Source: Thioalkalivibrio sulfidiphilus
GTDB lineage: Bacteria; Pseudomonadota; Gammaproteobacteria; Ectothiorhodospirales; Ectothiorhodospiraceae
DNA: 64,000 nt
Direction of reading: 5' to 3'
Assembly: GCF_000377945.1 (NCBI RefSeq)
Contig: NZ_KB898931.1
Location: 33,993-97,992 of the forward strand
Below, one piece after another: positions 9,263 to 19,782 of the stretch. A program made the translations under genes and the position numbers. The notes beneath the pieces were generated by a model. The model was given only the letters and a program-made list of their open reading frames with translations. It was not told where the DNA came from and searched no databases. The stretch's first letter is position 1, and each line of letters starts with the position of its first letter.

Positions 9263-10768
9263 ATGAACAAAGAGATCCTGATGGTGGTGGACGCCGTTTC
9301 CAACGAGAAGGGCGTCGAGAAGGAAGTGATCTTCGAGGCCATCGAGGCCGCGCTCGCCTCTGCCACGCGCAAGAAGCATGGCGGCGAGATCGACGTGCGC
9401 GTCAGCATCCACCGGGAGACCGGCGACTACGAGACCTTCCGCCGCTGGCTGGTGGTGGACGACGAGGATCCGGAGTTCGAGAGCCCGGAGCGCCAGAAGC
9501 TGCTGTCCTACGCGCGCCAGACCCATCCCGACATCCAGGTGGGTGAGTACATCGAGGAGCCCATGGAGTCCGTGGACTTCGGCCGCATCGCCGCCCAGAC
9601 CGCCAAGCAGGTGATCGTGCAAAAGGTACGCGAGGCCGAGCGTGCCAAGGTGGTCGAGGAGTTCAAGCACCGGGTGGGCGAGCTGGTCATGGGCGTGGTC
9701 AAGCGTACCGAACGCAGCGGTGTGTTCCTGGACCTGGGGGGAAATGCCGAGGCCTTCATCCCCCGCGAGGAGATGATCCCGAGGGAGACGGTGCGCCCCA
9801 ACGACCGCCTGCGCGGTTACCTCAAGGAAGTGCGTTCCGAGCCCCGCGGCCCGCAGCTGTTCGTCAGCCGCACGGCGCCGGAGTTCCTCATCGAGATGTT
9901 CAAGCTGGAAGTGCCCGAGGTGGGCCAGGGCCTGATCGACATCATGGGTGCCGCCCGTGATCCGGGTCTGCGCGCCAAGATCGCGGTGCGTTCCAATGAT
10001 CCGCGCCTGGATCCCGTGGGCGCCTGCGTGGGCATGCGCGGCTCCCGGGTGCAGTCGGTGTCCAATGAACTGGCCGGCGAGCGCATCGACATCATCCTCT
10101 GGGACGAGAACCCGGCCCAGTTCGTGATCAACGCCATGTCGCCCGCCGAGGTGCTGTCCATCGTCATGGACGAGGACCGTCACAGCATGGACATCGCCGT
10201 GGCCGATGAGAAGCTCTCCCAGGCCATCGGCAGGGGCGGTCAGAACATCCGCCTGGCCTCCCAGCTCACCGGCTGGGAACTGAACGTGATGAACGAGGCC
10301 CAGGCCGCCGAGAAGAGCGAGGCCGAGGCCGCCGAGCTGCAGCGCATGTTCATGGAGAACCTGGACGTGGACGAGGAGGTCGCTGCCATCCTGGTCCAGG
10401 AAGGTTTCTCCAGCATCGAGGAAGTGGCCTACGTGCCCACCTCGGAGATCATGCAGATCGAGGAGTTCGACGAGGAGATCGTCGAGGAGCTGCGCGCCCG
10501 TGCCCGGGACGCCCTGCTCACCAAGGCCATCGCCACGGAGGAACAGGGCGGCGGCGACCCCGCCGAGGACCTGCTCAACATGGAGGGCATGGACCGGGAT
10601 CTGGCCTTCAAGCTGGCCGCCAAGGGCATCTGCACCATGGAAGACCTGGCCGAGCAGGCCGTGGACGACCTGGTGGAGATCTCCGGCCTGGATGCAGAGA
10701 AGGCCGGCGAACTGATCATGACCGCCCGGGCGCCCTGGTTCGCGGAGGATGCGGGCGAGGTCAAATGA
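9263..10768 (+). CDS. nusA: Transcription termination/antitermination factor NusA
   Basis: A 501-residue RNA polymerase-binding factor. Order of domains: N-terminal polymerase-binding domain beginning [18 protein letters not shown] (1-130), an S1 domain (about 135-200, [19 protein letters not shown]), two KH domains (about 230-345, including the [12 protein letters not shown] loop), and two C-terminal acidic repeats of about 50 residues (about 370-420 and 445-495) like those of E. coli NusA that bind the polymerase alpha subunit and lambda N. The ATG at 9263 is chosen over upstream in-frame codons because it yields the standard N-terminus and is preceded by GGAGATG. Confidence 0.97.
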   Translation: MNKEILMVVDAVSNEKGVEKEVIFEAIEAALASATRKKHGGEIDVRVSIHRETGDYETFRRWLVVDDEDPEFESPERQKLLSYARQTHPDIQVGEYIEEPMESVDFGRIAAQTAKQVIVQKVREAERAKVVEEFKHRVGELVMGVVKRTERSGVFLDLGGNAEAFIPREEMIPRETVRPNDRLRGYLKEVRSEPRGPQLFVSRTAPEFLIEMFKLEVPEVGQGLIDIMGAARDPGLRAKIAVRSNDPRLDPVGACVGMRGSRVQSVSNELAGERIDIILWDENPAQFVINAMSPAEVLSIVMDEDRHSMDIAVADEKLSQAIGRGGQNIRLASQLTGWELNVMNEAQAAEKSEAEAAELQRMFMENLDVDEEVAAILVQEGFSSIEEVAYVPTSEIMQIEEFDEEIVEELRARARDALLTKAIATEEQGGGDPAEDLLNMEGMDRDLAFKLAAKGICTMEDLAEQAVDDLVEISGLDAEKAGELIMTARAPWFAEDAGEVK

Positions 10769-10951
10769 TTCAGCGCGTCACGACGCCCGCAGCGGCGTCG
10801 CCGGCGCAGGCGCCCGGAAAGGGTGCAAGACAAGATCGATACGGCGCCAGCACGGGCCCGGGTCGCGACGGTCATACCGGAAGGGATGGCGCGGAGCGCG
10901 ACGAGGGGCCTGAACGGGGCCGATACAGCAAGTTAGCGGAGGTGATGGTTT

Positions 10952-13510
10952 ATGACCGATGTAACGGTTAAACAGTTGTCCGAGGTGGTGGGCACCCCGG
11001 TTGAGCGGCTGATCGAGCAGCTCGGCGAGGCGGGTGTGAGCGTCTCCGGTGCGGATCAGACTGTCACCGAGGAACAGAAACTCAAGCTCCTGGAGCACCT
11101 GCGCAAGAGCCACGGCAAGTCGGCCGCCGGCGAGGGCAAGAAGATCACCCTGCGGCGCAAGAGCACCACGGAGTTGCGGGTCACCGGCTCACAGGGCCGC
11201 GCGAAGACCGTCAGCGTGGAGGTGCGCAAGCGCCGCACATACGTCAAGCGCGACGAGGCCGAGGCTGCCGCTCCCGTTGAGGAGGCCGCCCCGGCCCCGG
11301 TGCTGGAGAGCAAGGCCGCGTTGATCGCCAAGCAGGTGGAAGAAGAGCGCAAGGCCGCCATGGACGCCTCACGCAGGGCCGATGAGGAGCGCAAGGCCGC
11401 CGAGGCCGCCCGCAAGGCCGAGCAGGAGCGCAAGGCCGCCGAGGAGGCTGCCCGTCTGGAGGCCGAGGAGGCCGCCCGTCGCGAGGCAGAAGAGGCCGCC
11501 AGGGCCGCCGAGCCGGAGACCGTCGCCGAGGCCGTGGAGGCCGCTGTCGCGCCGCCGCCCGCCGAGGCCGCACGTCCCGCCCGCCGCCGTCGCGGCCCCA
11601 AGGAGCGCGAGGACGAGAAGGGCGGTCGTCGCGAGGAATTGCACGTGGCCAGCGACAAGCGTGGCCGCCGCAAGGGCAAGGGCAAGGGCGCCACACGCGT
11701 CGCTGCGGCCGCCGTGGCCAGCAAGCATGGTTTCGAGCGTCCGACCGCGCCGGTGGTGCGCGAGGTGGCCCTGCCCGAATCCCTCACCGTGGGCGAACTG
11801 GCGCAGAAGCTCGCCATCAAGGCCCCGGAACTGATCAAGTCCCTGATGGGGATGGGCGTCATGGCCACCATCAACCAGGCCATCGACCGGGATACCGCTA
11901 CCCTGGTGGTGGAGGAACTGGGCCACGTGGCCGTGCCCATGCAGGCGGAGGACCTGGACGAGGAACTGGCCGTCGCCACCGCAGAGCCGGTGGGCGAGCT
12001 CATGCCCCGTCCGCCGGTGGTCACCATCATGGGTCATGTGGACCATGGCAAGACCTCGCTGCTGGACTACATTCGCTCCTCCCGGGTCGCGCACGGCGAG
12101 GCCGGCGGCATTACCCAGCACATCGGTGCCTACCATGTGCAGACCGACCGGGGTGGTATCACCTTCCTGGATACCCCGGGCCACGCGGCCTTTACCGCCA
12201 TGCGTGCCCGCGGTGCCAAGGTGACCGACATCGTCATCCTGGTGGTGGCAGCCGATGATGGCGTCATGCCCCAGACCCTCGAGGCCGTGCAGCATGCCAA
12301 GGCCGCCGGTGTGCCTCTCATCGTGGCGGTGAACAAGATCGACAAGCCGGAGGCCGATCCGGACCGGGTGAAGAACGAACTCTCCGCCCACCAGGTGATC
12401 CCCGAGGAGTGGGGTGGCGACACCCAGTTCGTGCATGTGTCCGCCCTCAAGGGCACCGGCGTGGAGGATCTGCTGGAGGCCGTCAACCTGCAGGCCGAGG
12501 TGATGGAGCTGAAGGCCCCTGTTGAAGGTCCCGCCGCGGGCGTGGTCATCGAGTCGCGGCTGGACAAGGGCCGCGGCCCCGTGGCCACGGTGCTGGTGCA
12601 GCGTGGCACCCTGAACAAGGGCGACGTGATCCTCACCGGCCAGGAGTTCGGCCGGGTGCGCGCCATGTTCGACGAGAACGGCAAACCGGTGAAGTCCGCC
12701 GGTCCGTCCATGCCCGTGGAGGTGCTGGGCCTGTCCGGCACACCCAATGCTGGTGACGACGTGCTGGTGCTGGAGGACGAGCGTAAGGCCCGTGAGGTGG
12801 CCCTGTTCCGTCAGGGCAAGTTCCGCGAGTCCAAGCTGGCCACCCAGCAGGCCGCCAAGCTGGAGAACCTGTTCAGTCAGATGCAGGAAGGTCAGGCGGG
12901 CACCGTGAACATCCTGCTCAAGGCGGATGTTCAGGGCAGTGCCGAGGCCATCCGCGACGCCCTGGAGAAGCTCTCCACCGACGAAGTGAAGGTGAAGATC
13001 ATCGCTGCCGGCGTGGGCGGTATCACCGAGTCCGACATCAACCTGGCCAAGGCCTCCGACGCCATCGTCATCGGCTTCAACGTGCGTGCCGATGCCGGTG
13101 CCCGCAAGGCCGTGGCCGAGCAGGACGTGGACCTGCGCTACTACAGCGTGATCTACGAGGCCATCGACGACGTGCGCCAGGCCCTGACCGGTCTGCTGTC
13201 TCCGGAGACGCGCGAGGAGATCATCGGCCTCGCCCAGGTCAAGGACGTGTTCAAGTCCTCCCAGTTCGGCGCGGTGGCCGGCTGCCTGGTGGTGGAAGGC
13301 ACCATCAAGCGCGGCAATCCCATCCGTGTGCTGCGCAACAACGTGGTCATCTACGAGGGCGAGCTGGAATCCCTGCGCCGCTTCAAGGACGACGTCAACG
13401 AGGTGCGCGCCGGTACCGACTGCGGTATCGCGGTGAAGAACTACAATGACGTGAAGCCGGGCGACCAGATCGAGGTCTACCAGCGCGTCGAGGTGGCCCG
13501 CACCCTGTAA
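10952..13510 (+). CDS. infB: Translation initiation factor IF-2
   Basis: An 852-residue GTPase that places initiator tRNA on the 30S subunit. An N-terminal IF2 domain (1-55) is followed by a highly charged Lys/Arg/Glu/Ala-rich linker (about 60-250), a second IF2-N domain (about 270), then the G domain with [10 protein letters not shown] (about residue 360), DTPGH and NKIDKPEAD, and domains II-IV. The start at 10952 follows GGAGGTGATG. The 183-base gap to nusA is larger than usual. In-frame internal starts giving shorter IF2 forms, as in E. coli, are possible but not distinguishable here. Confidence 0.97.
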   Translation: MTDVTVKQLSEVVGTPVERLIEQLGEAGVSVSGADQTVTEEQKLKLLEHLRKSHGKSAAGEGKKITLRRKSTTELRVTGSQGRAKTVSVEVRKRRTYVKRDEAEAAAPVEEAAPAPVLESKAALIAKQVEEERKAAMDASRRADEERKAAEAARKAEQERKAAEEAARLEAEEAARREAEEAARAAEPETVAEAVEAAVAPPPAEAARPARRRRGPKEREDEKGGRREELHVASDKRGRRKGKGKGATRVAAAAVASKHGFERPTAPVVREVALPESLTVGELAQKLAIKAPELIKSLMGMGVMATINQAIDRDTATLVVEELGHVAVPMQAEDLDEELAVATAEPVGELMPRPPVVTIMGHVDHGKTSLLDYIRSSRVAHGEAGGITQHIGAYHVQTDRGGITFLDTPGHAAFTAMRARGAKVTDIVILVVAADDGVMPQTLEAVQHAKAAGVPLIVAVNKIDKPEADPDRVKNELSAHQVIPEEWGGDTQFVHVSALKGTGVEDLLEAVNLQAEVMELKAPVEGPAAGVVIESRLDKGRGPVATVLVQRGTLNKGDVILTGQEFGRVRAMFDENGKPVKSAGPSMPVEVLGLSGTPNAGDDVLVLEDERKAREVALFRQGKFRESKLATQQAAKLENLFSQMQEGQAGTVNILLKADVQGSAEAIRDALEKLSTDEVKVKIIAAGVGGITESDINLAKASDAIVIGFNVRADAGARKAVAEQDVDLRYYSVIYEAIDDVRQALTGLLSPETREEIIGLAQVKDVFKSSQFGAVAGCLVVEGTIKRGNPIRVLRNNVVIYEGELESLRRFKDDVNEVRAGTDCGIAVKNYNDVKPGDQIEVYQRVEVARTL

Positions 13511-13543
13511 GGCGGTCCGCCGCCCTGCAGGGGGTCATGTCCT

Positions 13544-13933
13544 ATGCCCAGAGACTTTTCCAGAACCGAGCGGGTGGGTGACCAGATCCAGCGTGAGCTG
13601 GCCGAACTGATCCGCTTGGAGCTCAAGGACCCCCGGGTGGGCATGGTGACGCTCGCAGGCGTCGAGGTCAGCCGCGACCTGGCCCACGCCAAGGTGTGGT
13701 TCACGGTGCTGGGCAGCGAGCAGCAGATCGCCGACACCACCGAGGGCCTGCAGCGCGCCGCCGGTTTCCTGCGCCGGGAACTGGGCCGGCGCATGCGTCT
13801 GCGTACCGTGCCCCATCTGCACTTCCAGTACGACGACACCCAGGAAAAGGGTGCGCGCCTGTCCGCCCTGATCGACAAGGCCGTGGCCGAGGATCGCGCC
13901 CGGCATCCGGACGACGACGAAGAGCGGTCGTAA
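13544..13933 (+). CDS. rbfA: 30S ribosome-binding factor RbfA
   Basis: A 129-residue KH-fold protein that binds the 16S rRNA helix 1 region during cold adaptation and 30S maturation. Visible family features are the N-terminal RTERVGDQIQRELAELI, the KDPRVGMVTLAGVEVSRDL strand-turn and RMRLRTVPHLHFQYDDT near residue 85. It follows infB after 33 bases. The tail is acidic and a repeat element lies immediately behind it, separating it from truB. Confidence 0.95.
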   Translation: MPRDFSRTERVGDQIQRELAELIRLELKDPRVGMVTLAGVEVSRDLAHAKVWFTVLGSEQQIADTTEGLQRAAGFLRRELGRRMRLRTVPHLHFQYDDTQEKGARLSALIDKAVAEDRARHPDDDEERS

Positions 13934-13939
13934 AGAGCC

Positions 13940-14119
13940 TTGCCGCAGAGGCGGGGAATCAATAAAAGAACGACAGGATTAACAGGATTGTTCAGGATTG
14001 ACAGGATTCAAGACATATCGTGTTTCGGGCCTTTTCGCTCTCGCCAAATCCTGTAAATCCGCATTTATCCTGTTCATCCTGTCCATTGGTTTTGCTTCGC
14101 CTGATCGTCTCCGCGGCAA
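13940..14119. repeat. Composite palindromic repeat, copy 1 (degenerate)
   Basis: Outer arms begin TTGCCGCAGAGGCG and end CGTCTCCGCGGCAA. Inside, the left half carries ACAGGATT units at a 9-10 base period and the right half carries the complementary AATCCTGT units. It is a weathered member of the family also found at 23030-23195 and 26629-26794. It sits inside an otherwise tight operon between rbfA and truB. Confidence 0.75.
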
Positions 14120-14140
14120 CCCCTTTCGAGCCAGCACCAG

Positions 14141-15064
14141 ATGAACAAACCCAAGATCCAGCGCCGGGACGTGCATGGCATCGTGTTGCTGGACAAGCCC
14201 CAGGGCTACAGTTCCAACCAGGCCCTGCAGCGGGTGAAGTACCTGTTCCGGGCCCGCAAGGCGGGTCATACCGGCAGCCTGGATCCGCTGGCCACCGGCC
14301 TGCTGCCCCTGTGCTTCGGCGAGGCCACCAAGGTGTCGGGCTTCCTGCTGGATGCGGATAAGCATTACCGTACCCGTTGCCGTCTGGGGCAGACCACCGA
14401 CACCGCCGATGCCGAGGGGCAGGTACTGGAGACTCGGCCGGTGCCGGCCCTGAACGAAGCGCTGATCGAGGCCGCCCTGGCCCCGTTTCGCGGCCCCATC
14501 CACCAGGTGCCGCCCATGTACTCGGCGCTCAAGCACCAGGGGCAACGGCTCTACGAACTGGCCCGCAAGGGCGAGGAAGTGGAGCGCAAGGCCCGGGATG
14601 TCACCATCCATGCCCTGAGCTGTCTGGGATTTACGGCGGACACACTGGAACTGGACGTGCACTGTTCCAAGGGCACCTACATCCGCACCCTGGTGGAGGA
14701 CATCGGCGAGCGGCTCGGCTGTGGTGCCCACGTGATCGAGTTGCGCCGTCTGGGGCTCGGACCCTTCGAGACCCCGACCATGGTCACCCTGGAGGAGATC
14801 GAGGCCCGCGCTGAGCAGGGCGAAGCGGCCCTGGATGCCCTGCTGACCCCCATCGACAGCGCGCTCACCCAGTGGCCCGCGGTGCGCCTGGACCGGGACA
14901 GCGCCTATTATCTGCGCCAGGGGCAGGCGGTGTTCGTGCCCGGCGCGCCGACCCGGGGCCTGGTGCGGGTCTATGGCCCGGGGGAGACCTTCCTGGCCAT
15001 GGGCGAGATCCTGGACGATGGCCGGGTGGCCCCCCGGCGTCTGATGATGATGGGGCAGGCCTGA
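14141..15064 (+). CDS. truB: tRNA pseudouridine(55) synthase
   Basis: A 307-residue enzyme that converts U55 of the T-loop to pseudouridine. The catalytic Asp is D48 in the block [38 protein letters not shown] (residues 77-96 region) is also conserved, as is [20 protein letters not shown] near residue 178, followed by a C-terminal PUA-like domain. The ATG at 14141 gives [21 protein letters not shown], a standard start. Operon member between rbfA and rpsO. Confidence 0.96.
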   Translation: MNKPKIQRRDVHGIVLLDKPQGYSSNQALQRVKYLFRARKAGHTGSLDPLATGLLPLCFGEATKVSGFLLDADKHYRTRCRLGQTTDTADAEGQVLETRPVPALNEALIEAALAPFRGPIHQVPPMYSALKHQGQRLYELARKGEEVERKARDVTIHALSCLGFTADTLELDVHCSKGTYIRTLVEDIGERLGCGAHVIELRRLGLGPFETPTMVTLEEIEARAEQGEAALDALLTPIDSALTQWPAVRLDRDSAYYLRQGQAVFVPGAPTRGLVRVYGPGETFLAMGEILDDGRVAPRRLMMMGQA

Positions 15065-15134
15065 CAGGCAGGATGGGCAGCACGCTGTACCCCTTGCAAA
15101 TCCGGCCAATGCCTATTCCATCGGCCCCCCGGCG

Positions 15135-15143
15135 TGATAGAAT
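15135..15143 (+). promoter_or_regulatory. Extended -10 promoter element upstream of rpsO
   Basis: TGATAGAAT (TG-N-TAGAAT) lies 60 bases before the rpsO start. No good -35 hexamer is seen at 16-18 bases; TTGCAA at 15094 is too distant. An internal promoter before rpsO is known from E. coli, which makes this placement plausible. Confidence 0.45.
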
Positions 15144-15203
15144 TCCCGACCTTTACCATAAGCACAGCCTTCTCGAGAGAGTTTTTCAGGAGTAAATGAA
15201 GTC

Positions 15204-15473
15204 ATGTCTCTGAATGCCGAAACCAAGGCCGGTATTGTTGAAAAGTACCGCCGCGACCCCTCCGACACCGGTTCCCCTGAAGTCCAGGTGGCCCTGCTGT
15301 CCGCCCGTATCGATCACCTGATGGGGCACTTCGCCAGCCACAAGAAGGATCACCATTCCCGTCGTGGTCTGCTGAAGATGGTCAACCAGCGCCGCAAGCT
15401 GCTGGACTACCTGAAGTCTCAGGATCAGCAGCGCTACCAGGACCTGGTCAGCAGCCTGGGTCTGCGTCGCTAA
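15204..15473 (+). CDS. rpsO: 30S ribosomal protein S15
   Basis: An 89-residue primary 16S rRNA-binding protein, the exact usual length. The conserved stretch [20 protein letters not shown] and the basic [20 protein letters not shown] are both visible. A Shine-Dalgarno (CAGGAG at 15188-15193) precedes the ATG. The gene is 32 bases upstream of pnp; in enterobacteria the two are co-transcribed and processed by RNase III. Confidence 0.97.
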   Translation: MSLNAETKAGIVEKYRRDPSDTGSPEVQVALLSARIDHLMGHFASHKKDHHSRRGLLKMVNQRRKLLDYLKSQDQQRYQDLVSSLGLRR

Positions 15474-15505
15474 AAAAGCCATTACAAGAAACGCAGGGAG
15501 TCACC

Positions 15506-17587
15506 GTGACAGCCATCAAGAAGTCCTTCCAGTACGGTCAGCATACCGTCACCTTCGAAACCGGAGAGATTGCGCGCCAGGCCAGCGGCGCGGTCCTGGT
15601 CAACATGGCCGACACCGTGGTGCTGGTCACCGCCGTGGGTCTGAAGGACGTGGCGCAGGGCCGGGACTTCTTCCCGCTGACGGTGAACTACCAGGAGCGC
15701 ACCTACGCCGCGGGCCGCATCCCTGGCGGGTTCTTCAAACGTGAGGGTCGTCCCACCGAAAAGGAGACCCTGACCTCCCGGCTGATCGACCGTCCTATCC
15801 GGCCGCTGTTCCCGAAGGGTTTCATGAACGAGGTGCAGGTCATCGCCACGGTGATGTCCATGAATCCCGAGGTGGATCCCGACGTCCCGGCCATGCTGGG
15901 CGCCTCCGCTGCCCTGGCCCTGTCCGGCCTGCCCTTCAAGGGCCCCATCGGTGCCGCCCGCGTGGGTTACCTGAACGGCGCCTACGTGCTCAATCCGAGC
16001 CTGTCCGAACTCAAGCACTCCGACCTGGACCTGGTGGTCGCCGGCACCGAGAAGGCCGTGCTCATGGTGGAGTCCGAGGCGAAGCTGCTCTCCGAGGAGG
16101 TCATGCTGGGCGCGGTGATGTACGGTCATGAGCAGATGCAGGCCGCCATCAAGGTGATCAACGAACTGGCCGCCGAGGCCGGTAAGCCCGCCTGGGACTG
16201 GGTTGCGCCGGAAGAGAACGTGGCGCTCAAGGAAGCCGTGGCCGCCGCCTGCGAGGCGGATCTGACCGCCGCCTACCAGATCGCCGAGAAGCAGGCCCGT
16301 AATCAGCAGGTCAACGCCCTGCGTGATGCCGTGGTTGCCAAGCTGGCCACCGGGGAGGAGGACGCTCCCTCCGCCGAGAAGGTCAAGGCTGCCTTCGGCG
16401 CCTTGGAAAAACGCATCGTGCGCAGCCGGGTGCTCAAGGGCGAGCCCCGCATCGACGGACGCGATACCCGCACCGTGCGCCCGATCACCGTCAAGACGGG
16501 CGTCTTGCCGCGCACCCATGGTTCCGCTCTGTTCACCCGTGGCGAGACCCAGGCCATCGTGGTGGCCACTCTGGGTACGGATCGTGATGCCCAGCTGATC
16601 GAGGCCATCGAAGGTGAGCGCCGCGAGCGTTTCATGCTGCATTACAACTTCCCCCCCTTCTGCACCGGTGAGACCGGCATGGTGGGTTCGCCCAAGCGCC
16701 GCGAGATTGGTCACGGCCGTCTCGCCAAGCGCGGCGTGCAGGCCGTGATGCCCAGCGAGGCGGAATGCCCCTACGTGCTGCGCGTGGTCTCCGAGATCAC
16801 CGAGTCCAACGGCTCCAGTTCCATGGCCTCCGTGTGCGGCACCAGCCTGGCCCTGATGGACGCCGGCGTGCCCCTGAAGGCCCCCGTGGCCGGTATCGCC
16901 ATGGGCCTGATCAAGGAAGGCGACGCCTTCGCCGTGATCTCCGACATCCTGGGTGACGAGGATCACCTGGGCGACATGGACTTCAAGGTGGCTGGCAGCA
17001 AGGACGGCGTGTCCGCCCTGCAGATGGACATCAAGATCGACGGCATCACCCGCGAGATCATGGAAAAGGCCCTGGCCCAGGCGAAGGAAGGCCGTCTGTA
17101 CATCCTGGAAAAGATGAACGCGGTGCTCAGCGAGCCCCGCACCGAGGTGTCCGCCTACGCGCCGCGCTTCACCACCCTCAAGATCCATCCGGACAAGATC
17201 CGCGACGTGATCGGCAAGGGCGGCGCCACCATCCGCGCCCTGACCGAAGAGACCGGCACCAGCATCGACATCTCCGACGACGGTACGGTGAAGATCGCCT
17301 CCGTGGACAAGGCCGCCGGTGATGAGGCCCGCCGCCGTATCGAGGAACTCACCGCCGACGTGGAAGTGGGCCGCGTCTACGAGGGCCGCGTGGTCAAGAT
17401 CATGGACTTCGGCGCCTTCGTTACCATCCTGCCCGGCCGCGACGGCCTGGTGCACATCTCCCAGATCTCCGAAGATCGGGTGGAAAGTGTCTCCGATCGC
17501 CTCTCCGAGGGTGATCTGGTGAAGGTGAAGGTGCTGGAAGTGGACAAGCAGGGGCGTATTCGTCTCAGCATGAAGGAAGTTGGTTGA
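15506..17587 (+). CDS. pnp: Polyribonucleotide nucleotidyltransferase (PNPase)
   Basis: A 693-residue phosphorolytic 3'-5' exoribonuclease. Two RNase PH-like domains (about 1-215 and 310-540; second core block [18 protein letters not shown]) are followed by a KH domain (about 553-610, [20 protein letters not shown]) and an S1 domain (about 620-690, [20 protein letters not shown]). The start is GTG after AGGGAG. It is the last gene of the operon, followed directly by an intrinsic terminator. Confidence 0.97.
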   Translation: MTAIKKSFQYGQHTVTFETGEIARQASGAVLVNMADTVVLVTAVGLKDVAQGRDFFPLTVNYQERTYAAGRIPGGFFKREGRPTEKETLTSRLIDRPIRPLFPKGFMNEVQVIATVMSMNPEVDPDVPAMLGASAALALSGLPFKGPIGAARVGYLNGAYVLNPSLSELKHSDLDLVVAGTEKAVLMVESEAKLLSEEVMLGAVMYGHEQMQAAIKVINELAAEAGKPAWDWVAPEENVALKEAVAAACEADLTAAYQIAEKQARNQQVNALRDAVVAKLATGEEDAPSAEKVKAAFGALEKRIVRSRVLKGEPRIDGRDTRTVRPITVKTGVLPRTHGSALFTRGETQAIVVATLGTDRDAQLIEAIEGERRERFMLHYNFPPFCTGETGMVGSPKRREIGHGRLAKRGVQAVMPSEAECPYVLRVVSEITESNGSSSMASVCGTSLALMDAGVPLKAPVAGIAMGLIKEGDAFAVISDILGDEDHLGDMDFKVAGSKDGVSALQMDIKIDGITREIMEKALAQAKEGRLYILEKMNAVLSEPRTEVSAYAPRFTTLKIHPDKIRDVIGKGGATIRALTEETGTSIDISDDGTVKIASVDKAAGDEARRRIEELTADVEVGRVYEGRVVKIMDFGAFVTILPGRDGLVHISQISEDRVESVSDRLSEGDLVKVKVLEVDKQGRIRLSMKEVG

Positions 17588-17612
17588 GGGGTTGATCTCT
17601 GAAGTTGTGTGA

Positions 17613-17642
17613 TGAAAAGGGGCCTGATCGGGCCCCTTTTCA
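17613..17642 (+). terminator. Intrinsic terminator of the rimP-pnp operon
   Basis: AAAAGGGGCC and GGCCCCTTTT form a 10-bp stem around a TGATCG loop, ending in four T residues followed by CATTTTG. It starts 26 bases after the pnp stop codon. Confidence 0.85.
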
Positions 17643-17760
17643 TTTTGGGTTCGTTGGGTTGTCTGGTTGAAGTGTTCGCGTTCTTGGGCGGAAATTGAGT
17701 TCAAGCCGAGGCGAAAGCCGATGTCCAATACAAAGGCGTTTCGATCCGGCTTGCAGCCGG

Positions 17761-17868
17761 CTCGAGTTACTTTTCTTGGACAAGCAAGACAAGATCGCCG
17801 GGAGCGATCTTGCGCGCAAGCCCCGAAGGGGTGAGGCGCATGGACGCGCCGAACAAAAGTAACCCGAG
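17761..17868. repeat. Inverted-repeat element with GTTACTTTT ends
   Basis: CTCGAGTTACTTTT at 17761-17774 is mirrored by AAAAGTAACCCGAG at 17855-17868 with one mismatch. An inner GATCGC...GCGATC pair and a CCCCGAAGGGG hairpin lie between. It occupies the 413-base gap between pnp and the yheT stop. No gene is supported in this gap. The ends look like a dispersed intergenic element rather than an insertion sequence. Confidence 0.6.
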
Positions 17869-18000
17869 CCCCGTGCAACGGGGATCGGAAGCCTTTGATC
17901 TCGGTTTTGTCTTAGGTCTGCAATTGCGTACCGGATCGCAGATCTTTGATTTGATGACTCCAGCCGAAACACAACAGATCCTCAGGCCGGCTCGAAACAG

Positions 18001-18948
18001 CTATCCAAATCTCTCCCCCAACCACGCCACACACCGCCGCTCCAACCAGGACCGCCCGAGACTGTCCATGAACCCCACATGCCCACCCCCCTCGGCCACC
18101 TCGAGCCGAACTGAATCAGAGAGCTCGTCCGCCCCGGGAATGACGTCGGGCGTCATGAAGGGATCGTTGCGGGCATGCAGGATCAGGGTCGGTACCCGGA
18201 TGCCGCGCAGCCAGGGGCGGCAACTGGCCCGGGTGTAGTAATCGTCCACGTCCCGGTAGCCGGCCAGTGGGGCGGTCACCGCATCGTCGAAGCTGCGGAA
18301 GTCCCGCAGCCGGGCGATCTCGCGGCAGTCCAGGGGCATGTCCATGCGCCGGCACTTGCGCAGCACGGAGCGGCGCAGCTGACGGACCAGATGCCACTGA
18401 TACATCCGGGACAGGCCCCGTTCCATGCGGTCGGCCGCCCGGTGCAGATCGAAGGGCACGGAGATGCCTATGGCGGCATCCACCCGGGGGCTTGTGGCAG
18501 GATCCCCCAGCCAGCGCAGCAGGGCGTTGCCGCCCAGGGACACGCCGATCAGCGCCAGTGGCCGGTTGGGCTCCCGTCGGCGCAGGTGATCCACCACGTC
18601 GGCAATGTCGCCGGTCTCACCGGCGCTGTAGGCCCGGGGCAGACGGTTGGGTTCTCCGCTGCAGCCCCGGAAATGCATCACCAGGCCCTGGCAGCCGGCC
18701 AGTGTCAGGCGGCGCATCAGGCCGGCGGCGTAGGGGCTGCGGCTGGAGCCCTCCAGGCCATGGAGCAACATCACCAGGGGCCCCTCGCGTTGAGGACCCC
18801 AGTCCAGGTCCAGGAAATCCCCGTCGTGCAGTTCCAGACGTTCCCGGTGCAGGGCGACGCCACGACGGGGCAGCAGATTGGGGATCAGGGTCTGCAGGTG
18901 GGCGCCCGGCAGCCACCAGGCGGGGGTGAAATCGGCAGGCTGGATCAT
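18001..18948 (-). CDS. yheT: YheT-family alpha/beta hydrolase
   Basis: A 315-residue serine hydrolase of the YheT/EMB8 family; substrate unknown, possibly esters or lipids. The N-terminal FTPAWWLPGAHLQTLIPNLL is the family signature (around residues 7-26). The oxyanion region LLHGLEGSS and the nucleophile elbow GVSLGG (Ser137) follow, and HARNDPFMTPDVIPG and GGGHVGF hold the expected Asp and His. It is divergent from the methyltransferase gene with 89 bases between them. Confidence 0.9.
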   Translation of the reverse strand: MIQPADFTPAWWLPGAHLQTLIPNLLPRRGVALHRERLELHDGDFLDLDWGPQREGPLVMLLHGLEGSSRSPYAAGLMRRLTLAGCQGLVMHFRGCSGEPNRLPRAYSAGETGDIADVVDHLRRREPNRPLALIGVSLGGNALLRWLGDPATSPRVDAAIGISVPFDLHRAADRMERGLSRMYQWHLVRQLRRSVLRKCRRMDMPLDCREIARLRDFRSFDDAVTAPLAGYRDVDDYYTRASCRPWLRGIRVPTLILHARNDPFMTPDVIPGADELSDSVRLEVAEGGGHVGFMDSLGRSWLERRCVAWLGERFG

Positions 18949-19037
18949 GACTTAAGACCGGTTATAAAAGAGGGCGGCCCTTGAAACCCGGGGCTGGAGC
19001 CGGTACAACAGGGGCACGCCTTCATCCAAGGGTTGCC

Positions 19038-19694
19038 ATGGATCTCCCTTCCATTCGAAGCGCCTACAAGCGCTATGCGCGTACCTATGATGCACTGTTC
19101 GGCCCGATCTTCTCCGGCGGCCGGCGCATGGCCGTCAGACTCGCCAATACCGAACCAAACCAGCGCATCCTGGAGGTGGGGGTCGGTACTGGGCTGTCCT
19201 TGCCGGACTACCGGGAGGATGCCCGGGTGGTGGGCGTCGACATCAGCCCCGATATGCTGAAGATCGCCCGGGAACGGGCGCAGGGTCTGCCCCAGGTGGA
19301 GGCCCTGCTGGAGATGGATGCCGAACAGCTGGCCTTTCCGGACAACAGCTTCGACAGCGTGGTGGCCATGTACGTGGCCTCGGTGGTGCCCCATCCGGAG
19401 CGCCTGCTGGCGGAGATGCAGCGGGTCTGCGTGCCGGGCGGGGATGTGCTGGTGATCAACCACTTTGCCTCCAGCCACCCGGTGATCCGGCGCATGGAGC
19501 GCACCCTGCGCCCGCTGTCCAAGGTGTTGGGCTTTCGCACCGACATGGAACTGGACGCCCTGCCGCGGTTGCCGGGGCTCGATCGCCTCGACGTGCTCAA
19601 TGCCAATCTGTTCGGTTACTGGAAGCTGGTGCATTACCGCAATGGTGAGGCGGTGTCTGAACAGACCGTGGGTGAAGAGGCGCTGGCGGGGTGA
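19038..19694 (+). CDS. Class I SAM-dependent methyltransferase, PmtA-like
   Basis: A 218-residue Rossmann methyltransferase. Motif I is ILEVGVGTGLSLP (around residue 38), followed by VVGVDISPDML and the post-motif AMYVASVVPHPERLLAEM. The N-terminal YKRYARTYDALFGPIFSGGR and the RRMERTLRPLSKVLGFRTDM segment resemble phosphatidylethanolamine N-methyltransferase of the Rhodobacter PmtA type, which makes phosphatidylcholine. That substrate is inferred from similarity only; a ubiquinone or other lipid methylase is the main alternative. The start ATG at 19038 follows AAGGGTTGCC. Confidence 0.75.
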   Translation: MDLPSIRSAYKRYARTYDALFGPIFSGGRRMAVRLANTEPNQRILEVGVGTGLSLPDYREDARVVGVDISPDMLKIARERAQGLPQVEALLEMDAEQLAFPDNSFDSVVAMYVASVVPHPERLLAEMQRVCVPGGDVLVINHFASSHPVIRRMERTLRPLSKVLGFRTDMELDALPRLPGLDRLDVLNANLFGYWKLVHYRNGEAVSEQTVGEEALAG

Positions 19695-19701
19695 AGAGAG
19701 T

Positions 19702-19782
19702 ATTCAAGATTCAAAATTCAAAATTCAAGATTCAAAGGCTGGGTTTAATCTCTTTGAATTTTGAATTTTGAATTTTGAATTA
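19702..19782. repeat. Heptad array, inverted pair (ATTCAAG/ATTCAAA family)
   Basis: Left arm: five 7-base units (ATTCAAG, ATTCAAA, ATTCAAA, ATTCAAG, ATTCAAA). Right arm (from 19752): four TTTGAAT units. The arms are complementary with a short loop, so the whole array can fold as an AT-rich hairpin. It fills the space between two convergent genes, and the stop codon of the minus-strand gene lies in its last unit. Confidence 0.9.

Noticed and set aside
10765..10971. A 68-codon frame overlapping the nusA stop and infB start
   Set aside because: Low-complexity Gly/Arg/Asp-rich sequence with no ribosome-binding site; it does not resemble the YlxR or L7Ae proteins found at this place in other bacteria.
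15094..15143. TTGCAA as the -35 element for the rpsO promoter
   Set aside because: The spacing to TAGAAT is 38 bases, far outside the usual range.
15482..17878. A long open frame on the minus strand across pnp (about 800 codons)
   Set aside because: It is antisense to a certain PNPase gene; composition (His-, Gln- and Gly-rich) is what high-GC codon bias produces on the opposite strand, and no domain is recognisable.
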